Assembly: GCA_023630585.1 (NCBI GenBank)
Contig: CM042544.1
Span: 22,326,256-22,390,255 of the forward strand
DNA length: 64,000 nucleotides
From: Cranoglanis bouderius
Lineage: Eukaryota > Chordata > Actinopteri > Siluriformes > Cranoglanididae
Reading direction: 5' to 3'
In this document: one piece after another, positions 21,801 to 37,345 of the stretch
Position numbering within the stretch: position 1 is the first letter of the stretch
Layout: each line of letters starts with the position of its first letter
The notes under the pieces: model-generated
What the model saw: only the letters and a program-made list of their open reading frames with translations
The model's database searches: none
Told to the model about the DNA's origin: nothing
Position numbers and translations under genes: made by a program

Positions 21801-24800
21801 TGAACAACTGAAATCCTGCAGCGCCCGCAAGGTCCCCCTGCTCAAGAAAGCACATGTACAGGCCCGTCTGAAGTTTGCCTGAATGATTCAGAGGAGAACT
21901 GGGTGAAAGTGTTGTGGTCAGGTGTGGTCAGATCTCTTTAGCATCAACTCAACTCGCCGTGTTTGGAGGAGGAGGAATGCTGCCTATGACCCCAAGTCAT
22001 AACACCATCCCCACCGTCAAACATGGAGGTGGGAACATTATGCTTTGGGGGTGTTTTTCTGCTAAGGGGACAGGACAACTGCACCGCATCAAAGGGACGA
22101 TGGACGGGGCCATGTACCGTCAAATCTTGGGTGAGAACCTCCTTCCCTCAGCCAGGGCATTGAAAATGACCTTAATGACTTGGAGAGGATCTGCAAAGAG
22201 CAGTGGGACAAAATCCCTCCTGAGATGTGTGCAAACCTGGTGGCCAACTACAAGACATGTCTGACCTCTGTTATTGCCAACAAGGGTTTTGCCACCAAGT
22301 ACTAAGTCGAAGGGGTCAAATAATTATTTCCCTCATTAAAATGCAAATCAATTTATAACTTTTTTGAAATGCATTTTTCTGGATTTTTTTTGTTGTTATT
22401 CTGTCTCTCACTGTTAAAATACACCTACCATTAAAATCATAGACTGATCATTTCTTTGTCAGTGGGCAAACGTACAAAATCAGCAGGGCATCAAATACTT
22501 TTTTCCCCCCCACTGTACACACACAAACCTGAGCCTCACTTTTAAAGCTGTTGAGCTGCCACTAAGCACATACAACTTGATTCGAGGTTGGCCCCACATG
22601 GACAGCCTGAGGATCATTGAGATTACTGAGGATGGTACCACTTAAAAACCATGAAGATGGCTTTGGACCACAATTCATATGAATAGTTATGCTTTGATGG
22701 CTTAGGACTACGATAAGCTTTAGGACTGCAGTTGCCATGAACAGTTTTGCAGTCGACTCTCCATCAGTGAGCAGTGAATAAGTTCAACAAAACAGACTTC
22801 ATGTGAAAACTGTAATGACTTTCCTGGTTACACAACTGCACAATTTGACCATGCAGTACACACTTATAAAAGGGATTTATTTATTTATAATCGCACTATC
22901 CGATGACACCCAGATGAGGATGGGTTCCCTTTTGAGTCTGGTTCCTCTCAAAGGTTCTTCCTTATATTATCTCAGGGAGTTTTCCCTTGCCACTATCGCC
23001 TCTGGTTTACTCATTAGGGATAAATTCATACATTTAAAATTTATATCCTGAATGTATTTATTTCTATAAATCTGCTTTGTGACTGTGTCCATTGTTAAAA
23101 GCGCTATACAAATGAAATTGAATTGATTTGTAGATATGCACCACTACATGTGTGTGCATGCTGTACATTTTTCATGCAACCACATGCACTATGCACATTC
23201 ATTTTAGATTTTATTGACTCTTCTGTTGCTGGTTTGCCTCAGTTTTGTGCAATGTCTTGCAGTGTTTCATCAAATTTATTCTTTCTTCTTTTTTTTTTTT
23301 TTTATTATCCGTTTAATTTTCTCCAGACTATATCTAGTTGGTTTCACTGATTTCACATCTGAGCTGACAACCAGCAATGTTTCAACATAAACCTTTTTTT
23401 TGCCTGGAGGGTAGCTGCTTTTCTGATGTAGCATCTTCTGATCTAACATCTGCCCTTTCATTGAGTGGGTGAAGCCTCCTCATAAAGCTCTTCCCAGCCT
23501 GTGGTCATGGAAGTGCTTCAGCTCTTCTCATCTGGTCATGGGGATGTGGGTTGTGTGTGCATTCAGAATCATCGCAGTTCGAGTGCTACAGTTCAAGTGG
23601 CTCCGGTGATCCGAGGTGACAGCTAGAACGTAGCAGAGCATGAGATAGGAGAAGTTATTATTTCAAGATGAACAGATTATTCATGTGCTGTTAATATTTC
23701 AACAATGTCAGTGCGAGCAATAAAAAAAAAAAAAAAGCTACTAGGCAGAGAAAGCGGCAAAGGTTCCACGTCCTATGATGAAAGATGATATCTTTCAGGA
23801 ACCTTATAATTGGTTTGGAGGGAGAGAGAAAAGGCGTTTCATGACTTGTAGCCCAGTGTTATTGTATAGAGGACTGTTGAATGGAATTCATAGCTTTAAG
23901 AGGATTTTATCTTGCGCGTCATACTTTTTCATAGGTCAGTATAGTTAGTGCAAGAGTATGCAATTACAGTAAGCTTGAAAGTCAAAAAAGAACTGTTTGT
24001 ACTTCTTCTATAAATTAATAAAAGCTACAACAGTGCAGATCCTATGATGTCGAGCTGTTATTGAGGTCTGCAGATGAGAGATGAATGTCTTTTGTGGTGG
24101 TTTATTTTATTGCATGTCACACATTGTTGGTTTCTGTCTTTGTGGCTTTCTATAAATTGTGTTTCAGTTTTCTGCCATGAGGCTTTGTCAGTAAGTAAAC
24201 AGGACCAAACTCCATATTTGTTGTGTTCATATTTAATTTATGAATTTGTACTTCTGACATGAGAAGGTGAACACGATGCACTTGCCTTTCAAGTGGTTAA
24301 AGTCGTGAGAACACTGTTGCTAGGCAACAACTGGGCAATATGGACGCTGAACAGGAAAGCCAGCGAAAGATTGAGGCTAATAATTTAGCTAGATATCATA
24401 TATAGCTGTCATTTAGACTACAGAAAGCTGTAGTGACAGTGGAAACAAGACAAAACTGTCAATAATATCGTTTCCTTCAGATGTGTTGGTAAATGTCTAA
24501 GGAAATACTTTATGATGAAAATGACACTGTAATTACCAGGGTTGTAATGATCAGAATTGAGAAAGCAATCATAAATCCATTATTATTGATTATAATTTAT
24601 CATGAATTGATTATACTATCAAAAAAGGACAGACAACCGGTGGGTAAAAAAGAATTCATTTTTAGTTAACTGATATGTAATTAATTTAACAGACTAAGGT
24701 GATTTGCCCATAATGCTGATACTTTTTTCTAGTTCTTCTCCACTTCTTTCTTCACATCTTTCGTGAATGAACGGTAGGCCTATTCCAGATTCTGCAGACA

Positions 24801-26181
24801 GCTGTTCACATATCAATCGGAGGCTACGAAATTGTATCATATTGTATTGTAGAAGTTTCAGTGATGTCATCAAATATCAAATTGCTGCCTTAAGAATTAA
24901 AATTGTATCATATTGTGTGGAAGCCTGAGGTTTACACCCCGAGTAATTACATTTAGCATGGACCATATAACAAGCTTCCTTCTTACTGAAAAATGTTAGC
25001 CTTGCTTCACAACTCAGACTATTAGAAAAGTTTTGAAGTGGTGACTATAAGAAGACTGGGCCGTTCATATTGACCCTTTGCATAAACACAGTAAACACTT
25101 GATATTGTATCGGTCCTGCGCATATGACAGGTATGTGTTCATGCGTGAATAATAAAAAGGTATGTCTCTGCAGGTGTAATAGAGCTGGTGTGTGGTGTGT
25201 TCATGGAGGCAGCAGCATTGTATCTGGAGAAAGAAGAGAGATGTGGAGTGAAGAGCTGTTGTGCTCTACTGCTGTCCCTGCTGGACATCATCCACTGCCT
25301 GCTCAAACGCCTCTCTGCTGTGGTCCGACTGGCTCTACAGGTAAGAGCCCTTGCTCACCAGTCTCTCTCACACATTTTCATACTCGCACACGGTTTCGTT
25401 CTCTCTTCACTCTGACATGCCATTCCCTCTTACTTTCTCTGATCAGTAAACATCTTTCACTCTGTCGCTGTCTAGCATCAGCTCTCCTTTCCCTTCTCTC
25501 TCTCTCTTTCTCTCACCCTTAGGGAAGTCTCTCTCTGCCTCTGTCGCCCTAGGCGTGCTGTTAGGGGGTTCATGTCTGGGTCCTCTCCTAGCTGACGATT
25601 ACATTGTTATGCAATGACACCTGGCATGCAGATAAGACTAGAATAGAATTATCACCGTGGTTGTCGCGCTCCCACTCCGAGCTGCTGTTGTCATGCTCTC
25701 CAGCTGTGAGAACTATACACCACATGTTAGTAGCTGAACCGAGCTCGCACATTACTAGGTGAGATATGCCTGTGTGTACTCATACATACAGATGTGCATA
25801 TGCATATGTTTATGCTCAGCCTTTATAGGTTGTTTTCTGGAGCTCAGATGGTGCTGTGTGCACCTGTGCATGGTGTCTCCAGCAGACTCATGGGAAAGAG
25901 TACAGTGAAGTTGGACATCTAACACAGTAAAATCATAAGGCCCCCTCCCCTCAGAGGGCCACCATGCCTTTCCCATTGGCCCTCATTACCCAGCTCTGGC
26001 TCTTTGTCTTCTGTCCTATGCCGTTCCATACATATTTATGCACGGACATCGCAAAAAAAGGAGAATACGTAATGGAAATCAATTTTTCCCAGAAAATGCA
26101 AAGCTCATTAAAAAGTGTCTGCAAATTCATTTGGGTGATAATGATAAAGAGAGAAGATGGCTCTCCCTAGCAGTTTTATTA

Positions 26182-26221
<40 letters not shown>

Positions 26222-26602
26222 TTCTCTGTCTGTGTCCCACTCCCTTTTCTTTCCTCTTTCTCCTTCTCCTGCCTAGTTTCCTAGTCGCCGTCTCGAGCCG
26301 TCATTAATATTTGAAATGGATGAGGGAAATTTAATTGAGAAAGTGCTGCATTCGATATGACCAAGTGTCTGTTGGGAATAATCACATTGCCTGCAGACTG
26401 TCAATCTCTGAGAGATTTCCAGAACACTTGGCAGAAATATGAGCGGCAATAACACTCCGAAATTGGGCAGGAGAGAGCAGAAAGCTGAACTCTGCTGAAC
26501 CAGACGCTTCACTCTCAGTTTAGCACCTCTCTCGCCGGCTGCTGCTGTGCACATTTTCAGAGTGTTTTGTGTTGTTTGTGTCTATTTTAAACCACCACTT
26601 TT

Positions 26603-26662
<60 letters not shown>

Positions 26663-29600
26663 CTGTCTTCCTGCTCATAAAACTTAAGTATGTCTTGCTG
26701 ACAGCTCCACTAATAGAGTGGGAGTTTGTTATTGTTTTTCATGTGATTGGTGGTAGACTGTGTGCTGCAAACATTTTAGTGTAACAGCAGCAGCAGTGGG
26801 CAGTGCAGCATCTCTGGTTAAAAAAAAAAAAAACAGTTCATTTAAAAATAGTGTCCCCTTCAACAACTCTTCTTCCGAATACAGAGAAGTGTTCTCTTTT
26901 TGGTAGTGTTATTAGTTTGGTCAGTTAAACCTTGTTAAAAGTGCTAACAGTATATACATACAGTACTGTGCAAACGTTTTAGGCACATGCAAAGAAATGC
27001 TATAGAGCAAAGATGCCTTCAAAATAATTAAATTTAATGTATCTAGATTAAAAATAAATAAATAAATAAATAAATAAAATTTAAAAATACCGTAAAGAGC
27101 GGTAAATGAAACAAAGTCAATATTTGGTGTGACAGAAAAATAAAAATAGTAGTCTCCGGTACAATTAGTGCAGTTTTATAAGGAAATGAGCTGGTAAGTT
27201 TTATTGAGCATCTTGCAGAACCAGACACAGTTCTTCTGGACACTTTGACTTTCGCACTCGCTTCTTATTTTTGCAGCAAAACCCAGCAGCCTTCATTGTG
27301 TTTTTTGTCTGAAAAGTGTCTCTTACGTAATATGCTGCTTTCTTTAATGACATGCAAACATTTTTCTGTAACATTTAATTTTGTGCTAGAAAACTAATGT
27401 TTGGGAATCTAAAATGTTTTTTGTACTGACTTGATAATGTAGACGTCATAAAATAAAATAAAAAATCTATAACAAAGTTTGTACTAAAAAAATAAAATAG
27501 GGTGCCTAAAACTTTTGCACAGTACTGCATATACTAATATGAGGTAGTGTTAACACTGTACTCTATTAGCACATACTGTATATATGATAAGTTCTTCTGT
27601 CCTTTCCTAAAGTCTGACAGTGATGGAGACACTGAAGCAGCAGAAGAGCTCCTGCTCATCAACAAGCCACTCACTGATCTCAACAGCCTTCTTATTCAAA
27701 TGGTCAGTGTGCATGTGTGTATGTGTGTTTGTGCATCTTTGTGTCCATATGTGTGTGTGTGTCTTATATATTTTATTATTTTATTTGAAAAATTAAATGA
27801 GCCAAAATATTTACCTTGTTACTGAGGTTTTAATTGGTTAGGGGTTGAATGTAAGTATAACTTTATTTTGCTAATACACTGATCACTTTGTGTGAGTGTG
27901 TCTGTGTGTACGTGTATGCATGCACAAAAATATACGCAAGAAAAAAGTAACTACCACTGAAGAAACCAGACTTATATATTGAGAACTGGGAAAAGGAAAT
28001 GTGGTCCTAGATGTAGAAATAAATAAATATAATGGAGGCAGTGGAGCAGAGTGTCATGTGGGCCCAAAACTCATTAACCTTTACTGATTAACATGGCTTG
28101 TCAGCCAACCTCGAGTGCTAATCTAACACCTTTCACTAGTAAAAAAGAGGAACAGAACAACAACATGGGAGGGAAAGAAGATAAATGACAGCGCTAATAG
28201 TGAGCAGATGATTAACTTTTTTCTCCGTTTGTGGCCAGTTATGTCTGGGGTAAGGATTCCGCCTCAAAACCACTCTTTATGTCTGACATCCTGACCTCAA
28301 GGCCAGTGTGCTTCTCAGGTGTTGCATCTATAAAACGTTTAAAAATAGGTTTTTGGGTTTTTTTTCCTATAAAAAGGAAAACTATAGTTTCACAGAAATT
28401 GACGTTGTGTTTTGAACCACTAACAGCTTGAGGAATTACAGTTTTCCAGCCCCACATAAGTTCTGTCTACTTGTCCGTAATGAGCTCCAGCTATGAGAGT
28501 CTAATCATGTCATATTTGAAAATACCCATGTTAAAGCTTAGGTCAGTGCCAGAAAAGGCCATGCTTAATTTCCAGCGCCTTCCGTAATGCCTCGAGTGTC
28601 ACAAGGAGCAAGGGAGAGAGCCATTGGCATGCTGCAGGCTGTTATGTCATGTGCTAGCGTTGCCAGAAACGATGGAGTAAAGCTGCTCCACTGGGCCCTG
28701 ACAACCAACTGACAGGACACATGACCATCCACGATCTGGTCAGCTGCTTTCATATTTGACTGTGCAGGACACACCTGATTGACAGTATCAGGAGATTCTG
28801 GTGGAATAAGAGAAAGTATTCTACAAGTGCATATTTATGAGTCAGATGGGTAAAGCAGTTACATGAGATAAGGATGGATAAATAACTGATAGTTGATAAT
28901 GCTCACAGGTGGTTTTGTTTTTGTGCTCTTTTCCGCTACTACTACAGACATTTTCATTACTGTCTGCAAAAGCATCTACTAATAAAATAACCGTGTTAGA
29001 TTTGTCAAAATTAATATTTACTCCTGACCCACAATATCCAGTGTCTCTTATGGGATTTATCCCCACACAGAGCAAAGTTTATTTTAGTATTCATGACTTT
29101 ATATATTCTCTGCCTTTGCTTAGTACTTGTACAGAAAATGTTTACAAGCTGCACTTGAAATTGAATAAGTTCCATAAATGTAATGCACGTATATGGATCT
29201 GTTCTTAATTTCAGTTCAAAAACAGTCTAATAATATGTAATGTACGATTGAATTATACACTTTTGACAGCAGATCGAATTATGCTTTGGTTAATTCTGTT
29301 CTTCATTACAGACATTACACCTACTCTCAATGAGGCCCACTGACATTCAGGCTTCCTGAAACACAAAAGAAAAACATTGTTAACATGAAATCCATTTTCT
29401 AGTGATGATCCACATAGTTGTTGTAGGATTTATGACTGTGATCACATTTTAAAGATTAGTCATTTTAACTGCATTAACCGCATCTTAGAGTGGCCTTTTT
29501 AGAATAATCAATCTGCATCTCTGAGGCATTCATTATTCAGAATTATTACCCTTCATCTACCTAATGGAAAGTGCTAAGACATAGTAGAATAGATTGAATT

Positions 29601-30351
29601 TCATTGGTAATAATAAATGCATAATGAATTTTGAACGGCTATTCATATTCCTTTCATAGTCTCGAAAGTGCATTGGCGTGGATACCAAAAGATGCTCAGA
29701 TTTTGAAAGCGGGGATTGGATGTTAATACATACATGCACAGATTTGTATGGGTACATGTTATTTTATAGCACTGAATCATGTGTTTGGCTATGTGTTAAA
29801 GAGATCGCTAAAGAGAGAAGTGAAAGAGCGAAGGAGAGTGCTTTTCAGAAGAGATAGAAATGAGGCACTCTGATGTCTGCATAGCATTTCACTATGCTGT
29901 ATAAATCTCACAGATGGCATGAAGGAACAAGCCCACAGGGCAGCAGCGCTAAAGCTCTGTGTGGAGAAGGCACCGTCACCCACTCAGGGCCATGCATCAT
30001 GGGTGCTATGTTTACCCTCAGTGTGTGTGTGTGTGTGTGTGTGTGTGGATGGCTGGAATCATACGCCAATTTTCGAAATGCTCCTGCGGCCAAACCAGCT
30101 CTTTCAACAGGGGCATAACAACCAACCATGAGCTTTCATACGTACGCACCCAACCCCACATTCATCCCAACACCACCAGGCATCCTCATATGTTCTTTTG
30201 GTGAGGTGTGTGAGGACTGTGTGTAACAGACAGGGCTTACTGCTCTGCCTGTAAGTCACAGCCACTTCCAGTGGAAGAGGGCTCTGGACTCCCTGTGACG
30301 TTTCCTCTGTCTGCTCCTTTGTGTGAAAACAGAGAGGATTATGCAGAACGC

Positions 30352-30440
<89 letters not shown>

Positions 30441-33400
30441 TTCAAGAGTGGATGGCGCCCTAGGAACAGATGAACAGAATGTCTCTCTAAGGGGCGGGGG
30501 GCATACAGATTGCATTTTAAAGAGACCATGCCTAAGCCAGAACCTCAAGTTCATGCTTTGTTAAAATGTGCCAAAAATATTTTGTTATATATTGGGAAAA
30601 TTATAAGTTATATTTTGTCTGTTTGGTAGAGTCAAAGGAGAGGGGTGCAGTGCCATATATTTGAATCATAATTTAGAGTTTTGAGCTATAATTAACTTTT
30701 AGCATTAACAGGGAAGGTGCTGAGCTTCTGTAAGATTGTGTCCGATTATTTATGGTCCTCTCAAATTAAGAGACAAAATAATTGATGGACTGCACTGTAC
30801 ATTAAAAAGTCTTTGGCAAAAAATGAAAACTGTCAGAATTACTATTCATACTTGGAGACAAATTATAGCAACACACTCCACATCTAAAACTGTCCAATTA
30901 TTTAAAGGTCAAACTTCAGAAATGGGGTTCTGTGTATAATAAGCGATTATGTTAAACCTTTAAAGCCATTATGGTTCGCATAATAGAGATAAATAACTAA
31001 AGCATTCTAATCTTAGTCATTATTAAATTTTAAATGTAATACGTTGGAGTATAGAAATAAAGACAAGACTGATGCTGTCAGATTACTTACAAACCACACT
31101 ACATTTACTATAAATCACTAGCCTTCATAGCCAGATGACTGTTGGGGGAAATGACTGGATAATTTCTTCCTGAACTTTTAATTACAAGTTTTTTTCATTC
31201 TGGTAAATCAAGTAATACCTGAGATGCACCAAGGTGGGAGCTTTCTTCTTTCACAAATACAGCTTTCACAAATACATCTGGATATGAATTGACCATAACG
31301 AAATTAGGCCAAAATAGAAAAAAAAAAAAAAACATGAAAGTTTGACTCTGAGCTATATTGAACAAAGAGAGAGAGATGTAATTGTTTTTGTATCTGAGAG
31401 CAAGAGATTGAAATCAAACTTGTTTGATTGGTTCAGCTTGGGCTCACAAATTACATTTGGGGTTGAGAGGCTGAGTTCTGATTTTAAGTGATTTGAAAAC
31501 TTTTTTTTTTTTTTTCCCCACCCTTGAGTTAATCTTTTAGATACTTTTTTTCCTGCGCATTAGGAAGCCATTCAAACAAATATTACCAGAGTTAGTAGAC
31601 CTATATGATATCTGCAAACTATAAAGCAAACCATTTACAATGCCAAAATAAGCCAGTATTCTTCTGTACTCTTCTACCAGTGTGGTGAATATGAACTAGT
31701 GTTGGATATGATCAAGTGTTATAATAATCAGCCTCATTTATGATTGTCTGGGGGATTTGAATCGACAAGGTCTAGTAATCCAACATCTGAACTACAGATC
31801 GCCAGTAGTTCCAGCACTCTACTCACCACATTATTCTTATGAGGAATTGTTCAAGTTAAATTGAAATCGGTATGAAAATGAATAGTATAAAAGTGGGGAG
31901 GACTGTATTAAGAGCGTTTTTTTTTTTTTTCGTGCCAGAGATCAGCTGCTGTGATTTGTTTATAAAGAAAGCTGCGGGAATCATGATACAATTTACATCT
32001 CCATAGTGACGCTAAGCTAAAAAATGCCCACCTGACTCACAAGCAGAAACCACTTAAACTGAAAGTGGCCAGCAAGCTACCTTTACGTTAGCAACAGCAC
32101 AGACCCCTGGTGCAATCTACAGAATAAATGCACTTTTAATAATAAGATATAGATTTAGCCTGACAGTTTTCTAAACCGGCCTAATTGTTCCACCTCTGGG
32201 ATTAAAATGTATGTGTTTTCATGTATACCAGTCACATTTTAAAACACTGTGTGTATACACGTGTGCAGGGGCAAAGTAGTGTGAAGAGTACTTATTGTCT
32301 GTCACAAAGCACACTTAGAGGTCATAAGAGGGCAGCAGTGCTACATGTCCCCGTAGGCCTCAGTAGAACTCTCTCTTTCTCCCGCAATCAGCCTTTCAGC
32401 ACACACAGTGGCATTAACACACCCTAATCTCTCAGATTCCAGCCCGCTTTTCAGCCACCCATTCCCATTAGGCTCCTCTGCCCTATTTCCCTGGTGCATC
32501 CACTAGCTATGCTAAGTAAACATGGTGGTTTTATGAGCCTGGCTAAGCAGGTGTTAACTCTTGTTCTGCACTGACTCTGTGCTGGCATGCGAACAATACT
32601 GGGCGAGTGAGCCCGTGCACACACACCAAAGGCCATTCAGCCTGGGGCTCTGGCTCCTCTCCGCCCCTCGGCCAGGGCAGAGAGGCGGCGCTCTTTGGGG
32701 GCCATTGTTTGGGCCTTAAGCATTCCTCCCATTCTGGAGTGGCCGGCGGCATCACAAAAAGGGGGCAGGATTAGGCGCGGCCAGTGCTTGCCCCATGGCC
32801 TCATGGGATTAGGTTTCTATGGAATGGGGCAGCAACGGATCAGCACAGAAAAAAAAAAAAAAATCAGGATCCCAGAGCTGTCTCCACGGGCTTTGAGAGG
32901 AATAGGAGAGCTGCAGAGAAAATCCCCATGGTCTCATGACGCTGTCTCTCTCTTTCTGTCTGGAAGGGCATTGACTAGTGCTACTTTAAGAGGTCTCATT
33001 CACTATCCCTAAACCGATCCCCTGATGGGCGTGTTTAGCTCATAACTATGAATGTGTCAGTCTCTGAGGATCAGTGCCGCACTCCCCCAATTACGGCTGT
33101 TTTAGGAATAATGTCTGTATCAACCTCTCTTTTTTAACACACCACTCTACCCATAGATGCTGATTCTGCTTTATTGTCTCAGGAGGGTTATTGTTTTAAT
33201 TTAGATGTAACACTATATATATATACCGATTCATAAAATGAAACTTGTGCTATAGCATGAATACTACTTTAATAATTCTTTTCAGTATCAACCTACTATG
33301 ACTCCTACATACACATTCACTGTAGTCATATTTTACAGTTTGTTTTAAATGTACATGTTTTGTTCAAGTCTTAATTAAAAGTTTATTTATTTTACACTCA

Positions 33401-35956
33401 GAATACAGGGCTCCTGGACAAAAAATTAGTAACATATGTAATTTCTTTCCTAATACATGGTTACACGTCTCCTCGCCTTAATAACAGCACCAATCCTGTC
33501 AGGTACGGAAGGCACCAGTGTCTTGCGAGAGTTCCTGTCAGATTTAGCCCACTCTTCCACCGACTGTGTGCACAATTCAGCTAGAGTTTGTGGAGCTTAT
33601 TTTGGAGTTTCACCTGCTGTTCCAAATAATCCCACAAGTTTTCTGTGGGATTGAGGTCCAGAGATTTTGCAGGCCAGTGAAAGTGTCCCAGTGTTGCATC
33701 ATGCTCACTGAACAAGTCACACACAGATTTGGCCCGATCCGAAACATGAAAGTGTCTATGTTGTGCTCTGGTTGGACATGAAGCACAAAATGGAGCAACC
33801 TCAGAGTCTTGCCAACAATTGAGACACTGGTTTTATGCTAAATTACATTTGTCCTTTCTATTGACATTGTACAATAAGGCACTGCTATTGGAGAATATGA
33901 CTCTTTTTTTTTTTTTTTTTTGTTAAGGGAGCTTTTTATAGAGCTATCAACTTTTCAGGTGTGTTTCCTAAACATCTCTCTTTTCTTAGCTGTCATGTGG
34001 TGATGCAGAGGTGTATGAAGATGCTAGTCAGTGTGTATCACTACTAGCTCAGCTGTATGGCGGGGATGCGGCTGATCATCTGACCCCTGAAGACCTGCTC
34101 AGCCTCGCACACTCACTTCAACTACACACTGAGCCCAGACAGCAGAGACTGCTGCTCCGTGTCCTCAAACGTCTGGTGAGTGATCTTGCATTATGTTGCT
34201 ATGCAGCCAGTCTGAAGTGCATAGACTTCTTTATATTATAGTATAAACAGGAAACAACTAAACTGGACTTCCAATATGACCCATCAACAATACACGACAC
34301 TTTGTACCTTTCCTGGAAATGCTCTGCCAAGCATGCAAGCCAAAAGGAGTTTTTTGTTACTGACGTGCTCTCAGAGCACAAATGATCATGATCGTTTTAG
34401 TTAGGTCTATGTTTGATCTAAGAACACATTTTAATAACTAACTAAATTAATATGCATGTAAAAGCAACCATTTTGTGATAGCTTTTACCTTAATTTATTC
34501 ATGGTTATGCTGCAAGGTAAGGCAACAGCTACTGCATTTTGAGGCACTGGGTCAGAAGTGAACAGTGCCTCTACACAAGGGAGTAAACCCTTGAGTATTG
34601 CTGACATTTATCATTAATAAACATAATTGAGCTAGCTGGAATGAAGTCATGCTTTGCCCATGCAACACCTGAGGTGCCATGCAGTCTGCACACTGTACCC
34701 ATCATGCTGGTATAAATACAGTTCAGTCTCATCTGTCTATATCTATATATATTCTGTTAAAGTGCACAGAGCAGTTTAGCAAAACCAGTATAACAAACAA
34801 TCCATTTTGATACACCTGTTTTGGCTATATCTCTAATTTATTCTGATTTTCAGCCCTGTCATGGGCTGCTTTACTGGCAATGCCACTGGCACTTACTCGG
34901 ACTTCATTTTGAGACAACAGCAGTGTGCTGAAGTTGTCAGTTCACATAACCTCATAAGTATTGTTACATTTTGAATCTAGTGGGCTAGATGCAGAGTCAA
35001 AAATGGCTACTGTCCAGTTACATACAGACTGTACTGGATATTTCTAGCACACAGTTGTTGTACAAACTTTGGGAAAACAGACTCTAAAATACGGGTCGTC
35101 AGCTGGCGGACCACAGTCCAGATGCAGACTCAGCAAAAGTATTTCAGCGGACCGGACTGAGTACTTGAAATACTTGCAGCAGAGCATATTAACAGCGACT
35201 AGTTTTCAAAACCAGTGTGAATTATGTAGCAGATCCTTTGTTGCAGCATTTATGTAATTGTTTAGCTGAAGCCAGCAGATCGGACCAGTGAGTAGTTACA
35301 ATGAAGGAGGTTAGGTCAGAAAGGGGATTTTTTCATTTTATTTACCTTCAGCAAACTAATAACATGGCTTGTTTTTAAAAAAATGTCGATGATGAAAATA
35401 TAATCGTTTAAAATTTAAAACAGATGCCTCATCCGTTCAGTGTCCATGGCCATAGTCATAAGTGGTAATGTAAAGTGTCACTATGAAACAAAACAACCAT
35501 TTAAAATGGTCTTATTTTAGGATATAATTTACAGTCATCATTAATAATGGATGGTTAAGCATTAAAAGGTAACTGTTGTTGACATTCAGTCATGTTAGTT
35601 GCTTCTCCAGACCTTTGCAAACAAGGAATCTTATGCAACTGGACATTTACAAATTTTAGTTGAATACCCCTGTATTAAAATATTACCACCTTTAGAGATA
35701 TGGAATACTCACTCTTTAAATCACTCTAGTGTGAGGTAAAGACAAAGTGTCAGCCATGTTTTGAATGTGTATCCAGCAAACAGGAAATTCTTTTCAATAT
35801 TGGATAAGTTGTATAGTAGGAACTGTGCTGTTTGTGCTGCATGTTGGTGGGGAAGCGCGAAAGATTGGGCTTTGCCCTGAAGGAAGAACAGACGATCAAT
35901 AACTCAAGGCTATGTGTGTTCTTTCCTCCAACGCCCCACCCCCCACCCCCACCCCT

Positions 35957-36012
<56 letters not shown>

Positions 36013-37308
36013 TCAAAATCAGTATAAGTAATACTATCAATTGGTTGTAAATAATGATCAGTATTAGACATCAGATGTCCATAGATATATCATTTAAATA
36101 ATCTTGAGAGAGAAATGAAAATGTGACTGTCCTTTTTTCAAGGGAGAGGACTGAGTTATGGCTATGATGATCTAATCTGTGTTCAGGCACTGAATGTATT
36201 TGGACAGTAGCAGTTGCCTCATAAGGCTCAGTGAGAGCAGACTCTTCTCAGGCTCACACATACCTTACACATTCTTCCCTGGTATGCTCACCACAGGCTG
36301 TTTGGTTTGGTCTTTGTGTGCTCTCTAGTTAAATGATTTGTATTTTTTGAAACGCTAGAAATTTCGATTTTGCAGTGTCTAAACCTGTAATAGGCATAGA
36401 ATTTAAAGTATATTTGAGAAAAAAACATTGTGGTTCATTGGGTCTAGCTACTTTCCTCAGCTATTTTCCTCTTCTCACATTTCTGATAAAAAAAAAAAAA
36501 AACATTTCTGGCCTGTAAATTAGCTCCACTCTAGCCAAAGTGAACTTAAATAGTTTAAACAGAGGCAGTGGAGTCAGATGGGGGGGGGAGGAAAGACTGT
36601 TTTAAAAATTATAAACTGCTTCTTATGACACTTTTTATTAAACTAATTATGAACCACCCAGTGCCCTCTCGGGTTCTCTGATCTTAGAAGCTGAGTAGAT
36701 GAGTTTATGAGTGAGAGATGAGGCTATTTATTAAAATGAAGTTTGATCTCATTGCTTTTGCAACATACCCACTATTTTAAAGGAACAATCAAACCATGCG
36801 TCCTGAAACACAAGAAGATCAAAAAGACTGAACTGCTGAACGTGATAAAGTAAATGGCTTCTGTACACTTTAATCAAGCTGAAGATGTGAGGAGCTCATT
36901 CTTATCATAAAGCATTATAGGACAAAAAGATAATAGTAGAACATTTTGTATCAAAATTTTGGCATAAAATTCTCAACATGACCGATATGGCAGTGAAGTT
37001 AAGGCTTGCTTATTAATCTATCTTATGCAATCTTATGTATTTGTTATATTTCAATGTATCATATTTAAATATATGAATCATGGCTCTAATCAGCTTACTG
37101 CCATAGCCTTAACTGGGAAAAGGCATGTGCGTTTGCTGTTACAGACCTGGTAGCTGACCATGGGGTAATTCCTCATCACTCTTTCATCATCTCTTTTTCT
37201 GGCTTCTCCTCATGTTCACTTAAACGTTCCCAACAGTGTAAAGGCTAATATCGTAATATATCTTGAGCATCCTTGCTGAACAGAAGTATCTTGCTTCTTC
37301 AGGCTTTG

Positions 37309-37345
<37 letters not shown>

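Larger units (their letters stand above)
27703..33400. other. ulk4: ulk4 intron, no gene seen
   Basis: Contains microsatellites at 30,020-30,047 and 30,355-30,437, A/T-runs, and a GC-richer block at 32,580-33,010. The 28,560-28,780 segment is of high complexity and could be conserved non-coding DNA. No exon with acceptable splice sites was found. Confidence 0.5.

Noticed and set aside
27043..27243. Conserved frame SGSARCSIKLTSSFPY seen in all three MITE copies
   Set aside because: It is shared because the copies are near-identical DNA; it is short, has different ends in each copy and no known domain, so it is not a gene.
30104..30564. Long frames across the TG array at 30,355-30,437
   Set aside because: They are Thr-His and Cys-Val translations of a microsatellite. 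The same applies at 6,961-7,048, 14,324-14,399 and 35,961-36,008.
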